A stretch of 57,442 bases of DNA from Actinomycetota bacterium (GCA_004563715.1 ML214237.1:1-57442); one strand, 5' to 3'; shown: positions 43,184 to 51,854, numbered from the stretch's first letter. Translations and numbers: made by a program. The notes: generated by a model not told the origin, from the sequence alone.

Positions 43184-44989
43184 CTACTCCCAGGTGGGGT
43201 CGAAGCCGTAGGGGTTGTCGTTGTGCTCGTTCTGGCCGAGGGAGCGGTAGGTGTCCGTGTAGGCTTCTCTTTCTTCGACCACCTCGCCGTTCTCCTTGAC
43301 CGTCTTGTAGGTTACCCAGGTCGCGGAGCTGTTGGTGTGGTCCACCATCTCCGAGCGCAGTTCGACCTCCCGGCCGGTAGGCTGGCCCCAGACCTCGGCG
43401 TACATGTGCCCGTCGTCGTCTACCCACTCTCTCAGGAGCACGTACGCGTCGGTGTTGTTCTTGAAGCGGGAGTCCAGCTCGCCGTTGCCGTACGCGTCAC
43501 CAAACCAGACTGTAGAGTCGAAGCCGGGCTTTATGTACTCCAGCATGGCGTAGTGCTGGTGGCGCTCCACGACCTCCAGGCCCGCCTGGACCGCCGCCAC
43601 GTAGAGGGTAGAGGCCACCTGGCAGAGACCGCCGCCTTCGGCGTATTGGATCAAGCCCTCCTGAAAGACTTTGGCTTCTTTGTAGTCGAGCTGGGCAACG
43701 GTGTCGTTGACGGAGAAGATCTCGCCGGGAGCCAGCACGGCCTCGTCGATGGCGTCCGCGGCTATGCCCAGGTTGTACGTCCGGCTGCCGTCCTCGTCTT
43801 CGATCGTTTCGTAGTTCGTCCGGAACTTGCCCAACAACTCCGTGGGCTTGAGGCTCTCGGCCTTCTCGGTGGTCAGCTCCGGCTGGCGTCCCTCGTTTAC
43901 GGGGACCTCGAACTCGTGACGCCCCTCGAAGAGGCCCGCGTTCAACTCCTCGATCAGCCGGTTCTCGGCCACCTGCTGTCCGGGCTGGGCCGGCACCACC
44001 TCTACGGCCTCGTCCACGAAGGTGAACCCGGCGTCCCTAGGCTCCGTCTGCAGCGCCTCGTACATCTCCGGCACCAGCTGCCGCAACTGCTCTGCTTCGA
44101 TCTCGAGGTTCAAATTCGAGCCGCCGTTCGTAACGGACAGCGCCGAAGCCAACTCTCCGGGAGCCAGCTCCCAGCTCTGGTCCCCGGACCTGAGGACCAG
44201 CGGCTCTTCCAGCGCCAGGTTTATGTTCGTGGCGGCTATTTCCGCCCTCTGGGTTGAGACCTCGGGCTCCACGACGCCCCCCGCGATGCGGGCTTCCTCT
44301 TCCAGATTGCCGAGGGCCACCTGGAGGTTCTGCAGGGTAGCAGCCTGGTCTATCCGGTAACCCTCCCGGCCTTCCTGCACCTCCGCCCGGTTGCCGGAGA
44401 GCGAGATCTCCGCGTTTCCGGGCTCCCGATCCAGCTCAGCGGCAAGGTCTGCTATGGCCCCGCGGGCTACGTCGGCCCTGTACTCCGTGTCCGCGTCTAC
44501 GTCCACGGCGCCCACCGAAGCCCGGAGCCTCTCGGAGATCCGGGCCCCGACCCCGCCGGTACGTCCTACCTCATAGGCTTTTTCTATGGTGGGTCCCAGC
44601 GCAAAGCCGATGCCCAACTCCTCGGCGTCGAAGGTCAGGTCCGCTCCGGCTCCCGTCATCCGGACCTCCTCGGGCGCGTCGCTGGCCAGCCGCTCGCCCA
44701 CGACCCTGCTCGCCTCCTCCGGCGTCTTGCCGCCCACCGAGACCCCCGCTACCTTGACCCCGCGGTAGATCTCACCGCTGTTCGCCAGGCCGTCTGCGGC
44801 GGCGAGGAGGGCTATAAAGGCGCAGGCCGCGAGCAGAACCTCCGCGACCCCGTACCGGGTGTTCCCCAGGGTCCAGCGCCGGCGTGTTCCCGACGTATCC
44901 TCCTTCGGCTTCTCCGAACCTCCCGAGGGCTTTCTCGGATAACGTCTTTTCGCGAAGCTCCCTGTAGAGTTGATTCTAGTTCTCGCCAT
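43184..44989 (-). CDS. Cell-wall protein with PG-binding and VanW domains
   Basis: The protein has 601 residues. A basic N-terminal tail (about residues 1-45) precedes one membrane helix (VAEVLLAACAFIALLAAADGL), so the rest is outside the cell. Two PG_binding_4-like modules follow (GVSVGGKTPEEASRVV at about residue 85, and LDREPGNAEISLSGNRAEV onward). The VanW domain spans about residues 400-540: FRTNYE, LAPGEIFSVNDTVAQL, EGGGLCQVASTLYVAAVQAGL, ERHQHYAM and VWFGDAYGN. VanW was named from vancomycin-resistance clusters, but most members are general cell-wall proteins of unknown activity. It is likely involved in peptidoglycan assembly or binding. Its leader has a nested hairpin at 45029-45087. 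Confidence 0.85.
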   Translation of the reverse strand: MARTRINSTGSFAKRRYPRKPSGGSEKPKEDTSGTRRRWTLGNTRYGVAEVLLAACAFIALLAAADGLANSGEIYRGVKVAGVSVGGKTPEEASRVVGERLASDAPEEVRMTGAGADLTFDAEELGIGFALGPTIEKAYEVGRTGGVGARISERLRASVGAVDVDADTEYRADVARGAIADLAAELDREPGNAEISLSGNRAEVQEGREGYRIDQAATLQNLQVALGNLEEEARIAGGVVEPEVSTQRAEIAATNINLALEEPLVLRSGDQSWELAPGELASALSVTNGGSNLNLEIEAEQLRQLVPEMYEALQTEPRDAGFTFVDEAVEVVPAQPGQQVAENRLIEELNAGLFEGRHEFEVPVNEGRQPELTTEKAESLKPTELLGKFRTNYETIEDEDGSRTYNLGIAADAIDEAVLAPGEIFSVNDTVAQLDYKEAKVFQEGLIQYAEGGGLCQVASTLYVAAVQAGLEVVERHQHYAMLEYIKPGFDSTVWFGDAYGNGELDSRFKNNTDAYVLLREWVDDDGHMYAEVWGQPTGREVELRSEMVDHTNSSATWVTYKTVKENGEVVEEREAYTDTYRSLGQNEHNDNPYGFDPTWE

Positions 44990-45028
44990 CCCCGCTCTTC
45001 CGAGTGTTTTACTGACTCTCCGGCCTCC

Positions 45029-45087
45029 GTTTTTGCAACTTTTGATGCATAAACCCTCTGCTCACAGGGGGCTCCCGTCGCAAAAAC
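45029..45087 (-). promoter_or_regulatory. Nested stem-loop in the leader of the VanW gene
   Basis: GTTTTTGC at 45029-45036 is repeated inverted as GCAAAAAC at 45080-45087, and between them CCCTCTG and CAGGGGG (45054-45071) form a second small stem. The structure ends 40 bases before the VanW start. It may be a 5' leader element or operator; no known riboswitch was matched. Confidence 0.35.
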
Positions 45088-45223
45088 CTGGAGGACCGGT
45101 GTTGACTGTTCTCCCCGACTAGTTGGCCTGTCGAGAAGAAATTCTAAAAGCCCGAAGGTGTTTTGTCACGCGGGCGGCCGAAAAACGCGTTGCGATCCGC
45201 CTCGCGGACGCGCCGAAAACAAG

Positions 45224-45682
45224 CTATTTATCGTCTTTGGGGCTCTCGACGATTTCTTCGAGGGCGGAGCCCATCACGATGTTTTCCAGGCCCCGGATGA
45301 CGACCCGGGCGTCTTCTACGTAGTCCGCGTACCCCTCGTCGGTCTGCACCCGGCGCAGGAGGCCTTCGAGCATCTTGCCGAGCCGGTTGATGCCCCACTC
45401 CATGTACCCGTCGTTGTACAGGGCTACCCGCACCACGGCGTCCACGCTCAGGGGGTCCAGGTTTCCGCGTTCCAGGTTGGTGAAGACGTAGTCGTACTGG
45501 CTCAGGATGCCGTCGACCACCGGGCGGGCGTCCGGCATCTCGTCCGGCTCGAACATGAACACGTAGGCGCCGGCTATAACCTGCAAGGCTTTGTCCTGGT
45601 AGTCGTACTCTCTCTGGGAATAATCCTTTATTACCTCGAAAAGCTCCGAGTACTTGCCCTTCCCGGGATCGTTCTCCATCAT
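45224..45682 (-). CDS. Conserved helical protein of unknown function
   Basis: The 152-residue acidic protein starts at ATG 45682 (ATG-ATG) preceded by GAAGGGTGG. It appears mostly helical with many aromatic residues: YSELFEVIKDYSQREYDYQ, VIAGAYVFMFEPDEMPDA, and INRLGKMLEGLLRRVQTDEG. No signal, membrane helix, zinc site or enzyme motif is visible. Its neighbours (the VanW gene downstream on the same strand, uspA divergent upstream) give no clue. It is probably real because the residue pattern and codon use are coherent; another frame of similar length on the same strand (45228-45686) is Arg/Pro-rich noise. Confidence 0.6.
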   Translation of the reverse strand: MMENDPGKGKYSELFEVIKDYSQREYDYQDKALQVIAGAYVFMFEPDEMPDARPVVDGILSQYDYVFTNLERGNLDPLSVDAVVRVALYNDGYMEWGINRLGKMLEGLLRRVQTDEGYADYVEDARVVIRGLENIVMGSALEEIVESPKDDK

Positions 45683-45853
45683 CCACCCTTCTCAGACGCC
45701 TTCTGCGGGGATTCTAGACGGGGGCGGTTCCAGGCGCTACAGCCGGTGGCGGCCGGCGCAGGTTCGCCGGAGGTCCGGCGGCCTGTGTTGCGCGGCCCGC
45801 GCTGGGCTATTTAAAATAGGTGTTTACGGGTGAGAAAAGGAGGAGGCAGGCGG

Positions 45854-46309
45854 ATGGCTGGATTTCCAGAGAAGATACTGGTAGCGACCGACGGCTCCGG
45901 CGACTCGGAGCTGGCGATCGAGCGGGCAATAGACCTGGCGCAGGGCACCGGCGCGGAGCTGCACCTGGTGTACGTAATGGTAATTTCGCACTGGATGGTG
46001 CCCGACACCCTCTCCGAGAGCCAGTACCGGCGGTTGAAAGAAGATCATCAGAAAGTGCTCGACCAGCAGATCGAAAAAATAGAGTCGACGGGTGGCGAGA
46101 TAGCCCAGGCCCATCTCAGGACCGGCCGCCGGGCCGACGAAGAAGTCATACACCTGGCCGAAGAGCTTGAGGCGGACTTGATCGTGGTGGGTAGCCGGGG
46201 GGCCGGTACGATCAGCCGGGCGCTGATGGGCAGCGACTCGGAGAGCATCGTCCGCCACGCGTACATCCCGGTGCTCGTGGTGCGAAACCGCAGGAACGGG
46301 CAGCAATAA
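45854..46309 (+). CDS. Universal stress protein UspA family
   Basis: The protein has 151 residues and starts at ATG 45854 behind AAAAGGAGG. It is a single Usp domain: KILVATDGSGDSELAIERA at the start and the ATP-binding loop VVGSRGAGTISRALMGSDSES near the C terminus, matching the G-2x-G-9x-G-S/T nucleotide motif of ATP-binding members. It ends in YIPVLVVRN. Usp proteins accumulate under stress and starvation and often bind ATP. An AT-rich stretch TATTTAAAATAGG about 30-40 bases upstream may contain its promoter. Confidence 0.92.
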   Translation: MAGFPEKILVATDGSGDSELAIERAIDLAQGTGAELHLVYVMVISHWMVPDTLSESQYRRLKEDHQKVLDQQIEKIESTGGEIAQAHLRTGRRADEEVIHLAEELEADLIVVGSRGAGTISRALMGSDSESIVRHAYIPVLVVRNRRNGQQ

Positions 46310-46373
46310 CGGTCCCGGAAGCCTCGCGAGGCACAGCCCCGCCCGGAGGTTCTGGAAAAAGGTTCCCGACGCT

Positions 46374-46402
46374 TTGAAACACCCTCACTCGGGTGCTACT
46401 GT
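46374..46402 (+). promoter_or_regulatory. Promoter TTGAAA-N17-TACTGT
   Basis: The -35 TTGAAA (46374-46379) and the -10 TACTGT (46397-46402) are separated by exactly 17 bases. Transcription would begin near 46409, at the GTG 46411 start codon, giving a leaderless message. This is the best-formed promoter in the window. Confidence 0.6.
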
Positions 46403-46410
46403 AGTTGATC

Positions 46411-47193
46411 GTGAGCGCCCAGAACAAACAGCCCCTGGTAAGCCTCAGCGCGGTTGCCGCGGCGGGCCTGGCCTCGGCAACCGCAGCGGCCATAACCTCA
46501 CGCTTCGGGGTGGCCGGAACCCTTATCGGGGCGGCCCTGACCACCATGATTATCACCGGAGGCTCGGCTATCCTGAAGGCGTATCTGGAGAGCATTACCG
46601 GCCGGGTCCGGCGGGTACCGGGAAAGGTTCGGGAGCGGGCTTCCCGCGAAAAGCAGCCCCGGGACGGGTCCCAGCCGCCGGTGTCCGGGGAGACGCTGCC
46701 GGGCCGGGCGGACCTGCGGAACAACCCGGTGGGCCGCATGCGGGCCGCCCTCGACTGGTTCCGCAACCTGTCGCCTCTCCGCCGGCGCTCCATAATCGCG
46801 GGGGCGCTGGTCCCGGCGATCCTGGCTTTCGTGATCGCGATGGGCGCGATCACGAGCGTGGAGCTGGTCGCCGGACGGAGCCTCTCGTGCCTGTGGAACG
46901 ATTGTGCCGCAGAGGCCGCCGGCGTCCCCCCGAGGACGACCCTGGGGTCGTTTACCGGTATCCCGGGCGTGGTGGATCCCGCAACCCAGGACCCGGCGAT
47001 TCAAGAGCAACCGGGGGTGGCTCCAGGCCAGGACGGGCAACCCGCTCCTCCGGACCCGTCCGCCCAACCGTCTGACCCCGCCGCTCCCGCCGATCCGGGC
47101 GCCCAGCCGCCGGCACAACCCGCCCCGGAACAGCCGGCGCAGCCGGCACCCGCCGAACCTCAGGCCGAACCGCCGGTTGCGCCCGAGGAGTAA
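46411..47193 (+). CDS. Membrane protein with Pro/Ala/Gln-rich tail
   Basis: The protein has 260 residues from GTG 46411, a start supported by the promoter immediately upstream; TTG 46405 is also in frame. A first hydrophobic region (VAAAGLASATAAAITS, then VAGTLIGAALTTMIITGGSA) is followed by a basic linker (GRVRRVPGKVRERASREKQ), a second membrane helix near residues 130-155 (SIIAGALVPAILAFVIAMGA) and a single pair of nearby cysteines (SCLWNDC). The last 90 residues are low-complexity Pro/Ala/Gln. Such tails often extend through the cell wall. There is no recognised family. Confidence 0.65.
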   Translation: MSAQNKQPLVSLSAVAAAGLASATAAAITSRFGVAGTLIGAALTTMIITGGSAILKAYLESITGRVRRVPGKVRERASREKQPRDGSQPPVSGETLPGRADLRNNPVGRMRAALDWFRNLSPLRRRSIIAGALVPAILAFVIAMGAITSVELVAGRSLSCLWNDCAAEAAGVPPRTTLGSFTGIPGVVDPATQDPAIQEQPGVAPGQDGQPAPPDPSAQPSDPAAPADPGAQPPAQPAPEQPAQPAPAEPQAEPPVAPEE

Positions 47194-47251
47194 CCGGCGG
47201 CTGACAGGAGCCGGTCGTTTCTGGCTCGTGGCCCGGGCCTGAGCGGCCCGG

Positions 47252-48454
47252 CTAGGGCAGGACGCCCAGGATACGCCGGGGGTCGGTGTTCTCCTTGAAC
47301 TCCCGGAGGGCCGCGAGGTCGGCGTCTTCTCTGTGTTCCAGGCCGCCGGCGTACTTCCTCCCGTTCGCCGCCCGCGCGGCTCGCAGCAGTATCTTCTCTT
47401 CCGCCGCGTCGGGGCTTTCGAGGCTGCCCGCGGCGGAGTGGAACGCCAGGACCAGGACCTCGCCGTTTCTGGCGACGGTTCCCTGAAGCGCCAGCTCGCT
47501 GGTCTCCTGGTGCAGTTCGTCCAGCAGGCTCGCGAGCCCAGAGAGCGGCGTCAAGACCCGGGCGGGGTTCGGAAGCTCTCCCGAGCCCCCGGCCGGGAAG
47601 AACCGCTCGCCCCACACGCGGAAGGACTCCGCCGGAGGCAGCAACCTGCCCCGGTGCGACGAGGTGACGTGCTCCAGGATTTCGTCTCCGGAACCGTCCT
47701 GACGCGTCCCGAAGAGCAGGTTGCCCCCCGGCAGGCCGCCGGTACGGGCCCGGGCTTCGTTGATAAACCCCAGATGCCACATCCCCAGGTCCTCCTGGGA
47801 GAGCCGCGAGAGGGCTTCAGAGAGGTCCGCGACCTCGTCGAAGGCGGCCGCGAAGGGCAGATCGCGCTCCGCCCCGCGCAGGGCGAGCGTGGCGCGGACC
47901 GTGATGCCCGTGGCGCCCCCGGCGCCCACGATGAGCCCCAGGTCTTTGCCCTCGAAGACCCGCCGCTCGCCACCGGCCAGCACGGCCTCCACGGAGACAA
48001 CGTTCTCGCTCAACCATCCGTACTGGAAGGAGCCCACGCCCAAGCCGTCCCGGGCGAGCCAGCCACCGACCGTCGCCCGGGGCGCGCTGGTCGGATAGAC
48101 CCGGAGGCTCTTTCCCTGGGTTCGCAGGTGGTCCTCAAGCTCGATCCAGGTTACGCCCGGCTCCAGCTCGACTCGTGGCTCGTCACCCTCCGGCAACGAG
48201 ATACCGCGCAACCGCTCGAACCTGACGAGCAGTCCCCCGGCCGGATCTTCTGCTTCCGCAGTGGCGGTGCCCGCGCCCTGGAGGACCAACCGCAAGCCGT
48301 AACGGTCGGCGAGGGCCGCGATCTTCGCGACCTCCTCGACGTCCGCCGGGATCACGGAAGCAAGGTCCTGTGTTTCTTCTCCCCCGGGATCAAACCGCTC
48401 CCCGAAAGCTTTTTCCAGCTCCCCGAAAGCCTCGTCGTAAGCCGCTGTGTCCAT
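47252..48454 (-). CDS. FAD-binding oxidoreductase (GlcE/FAD_binding_4 family)
   Basis: The protein has 400 residues from ATG 48454, preceded by GGAGG three bases upstream (the frame is open to 48685 without a better site). The PCMH-type FAD domain shows LVLQGAGTATAEAEDPAGG, VELEPGVTWIELEDHLR, YPTSAPRATVGGWLARDGLG and VVSVEAVLAGGE, which correspond to the glycolate oxidase GlcE layout (GxGT and ATVGG). The C-terminal region is the glycolate-oxidase-like cap ending NTDPRRILGVLP. It may oxidise glycolate, lactate or a related 2-hydroxy acid with other subunits that are not adjacent. An 18-base near-palindrome lies 85 bases upstream of the start. Confidence 0.82.
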   Translation of the reverse strand: MDTAAYDEAFGELEKAFGERFDPGGEETQDLASVIPADVEEVAKIAALADRYGLRLVLQGAGTATAEAEDPAGGLLVRFERLRGISLPEGDEPRVELEPGVTWIELEDHLRTQGKSLRVYPTSAPRATVGGWLARDGLGVGSFQYGWLSENVVSVEAVLAGGERRVFEGKDLGLIVGAGGATGITVRATLALRGAERDLPFAAAFDEVADLSEALSRLSQEDLGMWHLGFINEARARTGGLPGGNLLFGTRQDGSGDEILEHVTSSHRGRLLPPAESFRVWGERFFPAGGSGELPNPARVLTPLSGLASLLDELHQETSELALQGTVARNGEVLVLAFHSAAGSLESPDAAEEKILLRAARAANGRKYAGGLEHREDADLAALREFKENTDPRRILGVLP

Positions 48455-48840
48455 AATCCTCCATTCTTCTCCTGCTTCCAAATTACCACAGCGAATAACT
48501 ACCGGCCTGCCCCGAACTGATGCTTTGATCCGGGCTACTTGATCAATGTTGATCAAAAACGTCGGGGTCTCCCCGCCCGCAGCGTCCCCGGACCTCGCGA
48601 AAGCGGGCGGAGCCCGGTTGCACGCCCTCGAGCCGGGCGCGATCGGCCGCCTGAAGCTCGGTAGCACCTCACCCCGGCTGCTCAAGACCGTGAAAGGCTC
48701 CGTGCTGGCCTGCCCCCGCTCCTCTCAAAGGCTCGCTGGCAACGGCTCTCGACCCCGTACTACTGACAACGACACTCACTATCAATATAAATATCAAGAA
48801 TTGTTATTGATTTCGGCTGGAATACTTCTACAATTAGGGT
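48455..48840. other. Divergent intergenic region, 386 bases, with two operator-like motifs
   Basis: No gene is recognised. TTGATCAA occurs twice at 48539-48546 and 48549-48556, forming TTGATCAATGTTGATCAA, 85 bases before the FAD oxidase start. The middle is ordinary high-GC sequence. From 48770 the sequence turns AT-rich, with ATCAATA (48781-48787) inverted as TATTGAT (48805-48811), overlapping the -35 of the ZIP gene. Confidence 0.5.
48807..48834 (+). promoter_or_regulatory. Promoter of the ZIP transporter gene
   Basis: TTGATT at 48807-48812 and TACAAT at 48829-48834 have a 16-base spacer, placing transcription start at about the GTG 48841. The message would be leaderless. A 7-base inverted repeat overlaps the -35, so a repressor could block the polymerase. 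Confidence 0.5.
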
Positions 48841-49587
48841 GTGGAGCCTCCCGGGGTATCTCAGGTTTTCCTGTTCGCGTTGTTGACGGCGGTGGCTACC
48901 GGGTTGGGGGCGTTGCCGTTTATCTTCGTCAAGGACCTGACGCGGCGGTGGCTGGGGGCTTCCAACGCGGTGGCCGCCGGGCTCATGCTGGCGGCGAGCT
49001 TCGGGCTCGTCTACGAGGGGGTGGGGTACAGCCTGTTCGGGACGCTGGCGGGGGCTGGTATCGGGTTGGTGTCCATTATTCTGGTTCGCCGGGCTCTCAC
49101 GAACGGCCACGGGCCGGCGGGCTTCGCCGGCATGGACCGGCTCGACGCCCGCAAGGCCTTGCTCATCGTGGGTGTAATGACGGCGCACTCCTTTACCGAG
49201 GGCGTGGGGGTCGGGGTTTCTTTCGGCGGTGGGCTGGCGCTCGGGCTGTTCATCACGCTGGCGATCGCGGTGCACAACATACCGGAGGGGCTGGCGATCA
49301 GCCTCGTGCTCGTGCCACGGGGGGTGAGCTGGTGGCGGGCCGCCGGATGGAGCGTGTTCTCCAGCCTGCCGCAGCCGCTGATGGCGGTGCCGGCCTTTCT
49401 GTTCGTGGAGTTTTTCCGGCCCGTTTTGCCTTACGGGCTGGGGTTTGCGGCGGGCGCGATGGTGTGGATGGTCTTCTCGGAGCTGGTGCCGGACGCGCTG
49501 GAGGACGCGAAGTCAGACCTGGTCGCGGTGGTGGTCACGCTCTCCATACTGGCGATGGTCGCTTTCCAGGTGCTCATCCACCAGTAA
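48841..49587 (+). CDS. ZIP-family metal transporter
   Basis: The protein has 248 residues, starting at GTG 48841. It has eight predicted helices. The metal-binding helices IV and V contain AHSFTEGVGVGVSFG and AVHNIPEGLAISLVL, the classical HSxxEG and HNxPEG motifs that carry zinc or iron. A short His-containing loop GHGP lies between helices III and IV. It probably imports zinc, iron or manganese. The AT-rich inverted repeat in its promoter suggests metal-dependent repression, such as by a Fur/Zur or DtxR-type regulator, but the exact site does not match a consensus I can confirm. Confidence 0.9.
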   Translation: MEPPGVSQVFLFALLTAVATGLGALPFIFVKDLTRRWLGASNAVAAGLMLAASFGLVYEGVGYSLFGTLAGAGIGLVSIILVRRALTNGHGPAGFAGMDRLDARKALLIVGVMTAHSFTEGVGVGVSFGGGLALGLFITLAIAVHNIPEGLAISLVLVPRGVSWWRAAGWSVFSSLPQPLMAVPAFLFVEFFRPVLPYGLGFAAGAMVWMVFSELVPDALEDAKSDLVAVVVTLSILAMVAFQVLIHQ

Positions 49588-49618
49588 GCGCGTTCCTTTT
49601 TGCGGGCGGCTTTCCGGT

Positions 49619-49624
49619 TAGAAT
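49619..49624 (+). promoter_or_regulatory. Candidate -10 box of the alkaline-phosphatase-fold gene
   Basis: TAGAAT ends ten bases before the TTG start at 49634, predicting an almost leaderless message. No ribosome site or clear -35 is present. Confidence 0.4.
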
Positions 49625-49633
49625 AGACGGGCT

Positions 49634-51121
49634 TTGATCTACGAGGATTACAGAAGCTCTCCAAAGCCCGTGCTGCTTCTGGTGCTCGACGGTATAAAGC
49701 CGGACGTGCTGCGGGCGGCTATCCGGGAGGGGGAGGCTCCCAACCTGGCGGCACTGGCGGTCGCGGGCGAGGCCGTGTGGAACGCGGTCTCCGTCTTTCC
49801 GAGCATCACCCCGGCGGCGACGGCGGCCATAGCTACCGGCGAGGCCCCGGCCTGGAGCGGTATCGTCGGTCATGCCTGGTACGACGCGGTGGAGCGCCGG
49901 GTGGTCGTCTACGGCGCGATGACGGAGACCGTAATCTCTACCGGCCCGATAAAAGTGTTCCACAACAACGTCTGGCGGATGAACCGGGACGACCTGCACG
50001 CGGCCACCCTGTTCGAGAGCCTGCACGACCACGGCGTCGACGGGGCCTGCGTGAACTTCCCGATCCGGCGCGGACCCCACACCCACCCGGTTCGCATGAA
50101 GACCATCGAGAGTTATCTAAAGAGCGGTCGCTACCTCGGGGCTTCGGTCGAGGGGCCGAAGGAGTACTACATGGGCGACCTCTTCTACAGCCGGCAGACG
50201 GGCTTCTCCGGGCGGAAGGGCAGCGGCGGCCTGCGGCGCTCGGTCGGGATCAACGACGAGTACGCCGCCCGGATCGGGGCCATGCTCGTGAAAGAGAAGG
50301 TGGCGCCGTTCAACCTGGTTTACTTTTTCAAGGGCGACTCCATAGCCCACCACAAGGGGCTTGAGGCGCAGCGGCGCTACGTGGCGCAGGCCGACGGCTA
50401 CGTGGGCCGCATCTTCGAGGCCGGGGGCGGCGTGGGGCGGGTGCTGGAAGACTACGCCGTGCTGGCCCTCTCCGATCACGGCCACGACCCGCTTCTCCCG
50501 AGGGGACGTTATGTAGACTTGCGCAGGATCCGGGGCGAGAAGGTCGCCCTCGGGGCGAAGGCCCGGTTCTCCAACGGCACGACGGTCGTGGCCGTGCCCA
50601 ACGGCCGCTCGGCCCTGCTGTACCTCCGGGATGGCGTGGACCGGGAGGCCGTGGTCGAGACGCTCGTCCTGCGCCGGGGGGTGGACCTCGCGGCCTGGCT
50701 CGACGGCGGGTGGGGCGTCGTGCGGCGGATATCCCGGGAGGTCCGGTTCCGGCCTGGAGACGGGCCACGCGACGCCTTCGGACGTTCGTGGGAGCTGGAG
50801 GGCGACCCGCGCGCCCTGGACCTGCGGATAAAGGACGATGCGCTGCGCTACGGGGACTACCCCGACGCCCTGGAGCGGCTGTGGGGGTGCCTGTACTCTA
50901 CCCGGTGCGGGGACGTAATCCTCTCGGCCTCTCCGGGACACACCTTTGGCGAGATCTCCGGTGGTTTCCACACTGCCAGCGACCACGGCTCGCTGCACGC
51001 CAGCGATTCCGAAGTCTTTATGCTGGCCAGCGGGATGCCGGCTCCCCGCCGGATCACGGACGTAGCCCCAACCCTGCTGAGGCACTTCGTGGCGGAAAGC
51101 GTGGAGAAGCATGTCGTCTAG
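49634..51121 (+). CDS. Alkaline-phosphatase-fold phosphodiesterase/nucleotide pyrophosphatase
   Basis: The protein has 495 residues starting at TTG 49634. The type I phosphodiesterase/pyrophosphatase signature is clear: metal-binding VLLLVLDGIKPDVL (D19), the nucleophile region FPSITPAATAAIATG, LSDHGHDPL, and SDHGSLHASDSEVFML, which supply the two-zinc site. No signal peptide or anchor is visible at the N terminus, so the enzyme may act in the cytoplasm. It would cleave phosphodiester or phosphonate bonds; substrate not assignable. Its last 11 bases overlap the next membrane gene, suggesting a two-gene operon. Confidence 0.85.
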   Translation: MIYEDYRSSPKPVLLLVLDGIKPDVLRAAIREGEAPNLAALAVAGEAVWNAVSVFPSITPAATAAIATGEAPAWSGIVGHAWYDAVERRVVVYGAMTETVISTGPIKVFHNNVWRMNRDDLHAATLFESLHDHGVDGACVNFPIRRGPHTHPVRMKTIESYLKSGRYLGASVEGPKEYYMGDLFYSRQTGFSGRKGSGGLRRSVGINDEYAARIGAMLVKEKVAPFNLVYFFKGDSIAHHKGLEAQRRYVAQADGYVGRIFEAGGGVGRVLEDYAVLALSDHGHDPLLPRGRYVDLRRIRGEKVALGAKARFSNGTTVVAVPNGRSALLYLRDGVDREAVVETLVLRRGVDLAAWLDGGWGVVRRISREVRFRPGDGPRDAFGRSWELEGDPRALDLRIKDDALRYGDYPDALERLWGCLYSTRCGDVILSASPGHTFGEISGGFHTASDHGSLHASDSEVFMLASGMPAPRRITDVAPTLLRHFVAESVEKHVV

Positions 51122-51854
51122 AGGGCCCAGTAGGAGGAGAAAAGCCGACGACGGCGGAGACAAAGGCCGGCGCGACGGGGGTGCCAGGCGCACTCAACAG
51201 GGCATCCAGCCCCGCTACCGGCGGGCCTTCGGCTGCGTCACCTGGATCTATATGGCCACCCTGGTTTATCTGGCGGTGGCTTCGGTGGGGCTAATGCCGG
51301 TCTGGTTTTTCGCCGGTTGGGACGTCTTCAGCATCCTGGAGGGCATAACCTTCTACGCCACCGTGATCTTCCTGCCGGCGATGGCGCTCGCCGCCGTGGT
51401 GGGGGCCCGGACCTACCGGACGGAGCGCCAGGTGGCGACCCGCAACGGTACCTCCGTGGGCGCCGTCGTAGGCCTTATAGGCTTCGCGTTTCTCCTCTGG
51501 CTCGAAAACGTGGCCGCGGAGGGCTCCGAGCCAGGCCTCTTCTACTGGCTCGTCATCCCCCCGGTGGTCGCCAGCGCGGCCCTGGTCTTGTATGCAGTCT
51601 TTCCGGGCAAGCTGGACCGTGCGCAGCGCCGCCGGCTGGTGCTCGTGTCGGCCGTGCTCGTCGGGTTTACCAGCCTCGCGCTGCTGGCCGCCAACTTCAG
51701 CCTGCTTCAGGCAATGACCGCCGGGCTCTGCGTCCTGTCGGGCGCGGCCGGTGGTTGGACTGCGGGCGTCGGTTACGCCCGGGCGGGCGGCGAGGAGATG
51801 CTGCCACCGGGCGTAACCGAGGTCCGCCGCGCGCCGCGCCGCAAGCCCCGTTAG
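51111..51854 (+). CDS. Membrane protein with about six helices, unknown function
   Basis: The protein has 247 residues from ATG 51111, overlapping the preceding phosphodiesterase gene. A 40-residue basic, Gly-rich N-terminal tail precedes helices beginning CVTWIYMATLVYLAVASVGL and ATVIFLPAMALAAVVGA, with three or four more up to about residue 225. The C-terminal tail is again basic (VRRAPRRKPR). No known family is recognised. Coupling to the upstream enzyme suggests a shared process, perhaps membrane-phospholipid or lipid-phosphate metabolism, but this is inference. Confidence 0.65.
   Translation: MSSRGPSRRRKADDGGDKGRRDGGARRTQQGIQPRYRRAFGCVTWIYMATLVYLAVASVGLMPVWFFAGWDVFSILEGITFYATVIFLPAMALAAVVGARTYRTERQVATRNGTSVGAVVGLIGFAFLLWLENVAAEGSEPGLFYWLVIPPVVASAALVLYAVFPGKLDRAQRRRLVLVSAVLVGFTSLALLAANFSLLQAMTAGLCVLSGAAGGWTAGVGYARAGGEEMLPPGVTEVRRAPRRKPR

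Noticed and set aside
46990-47190. Tandem DNA repeat in the Pro/Ala/Gln-rich tail of the membrane protein
   Set aside because: The peptide is repetitive in composition, but the DNA units vary in length and sequence, so it is a low-complexity tail rather than a true tandem repeat.
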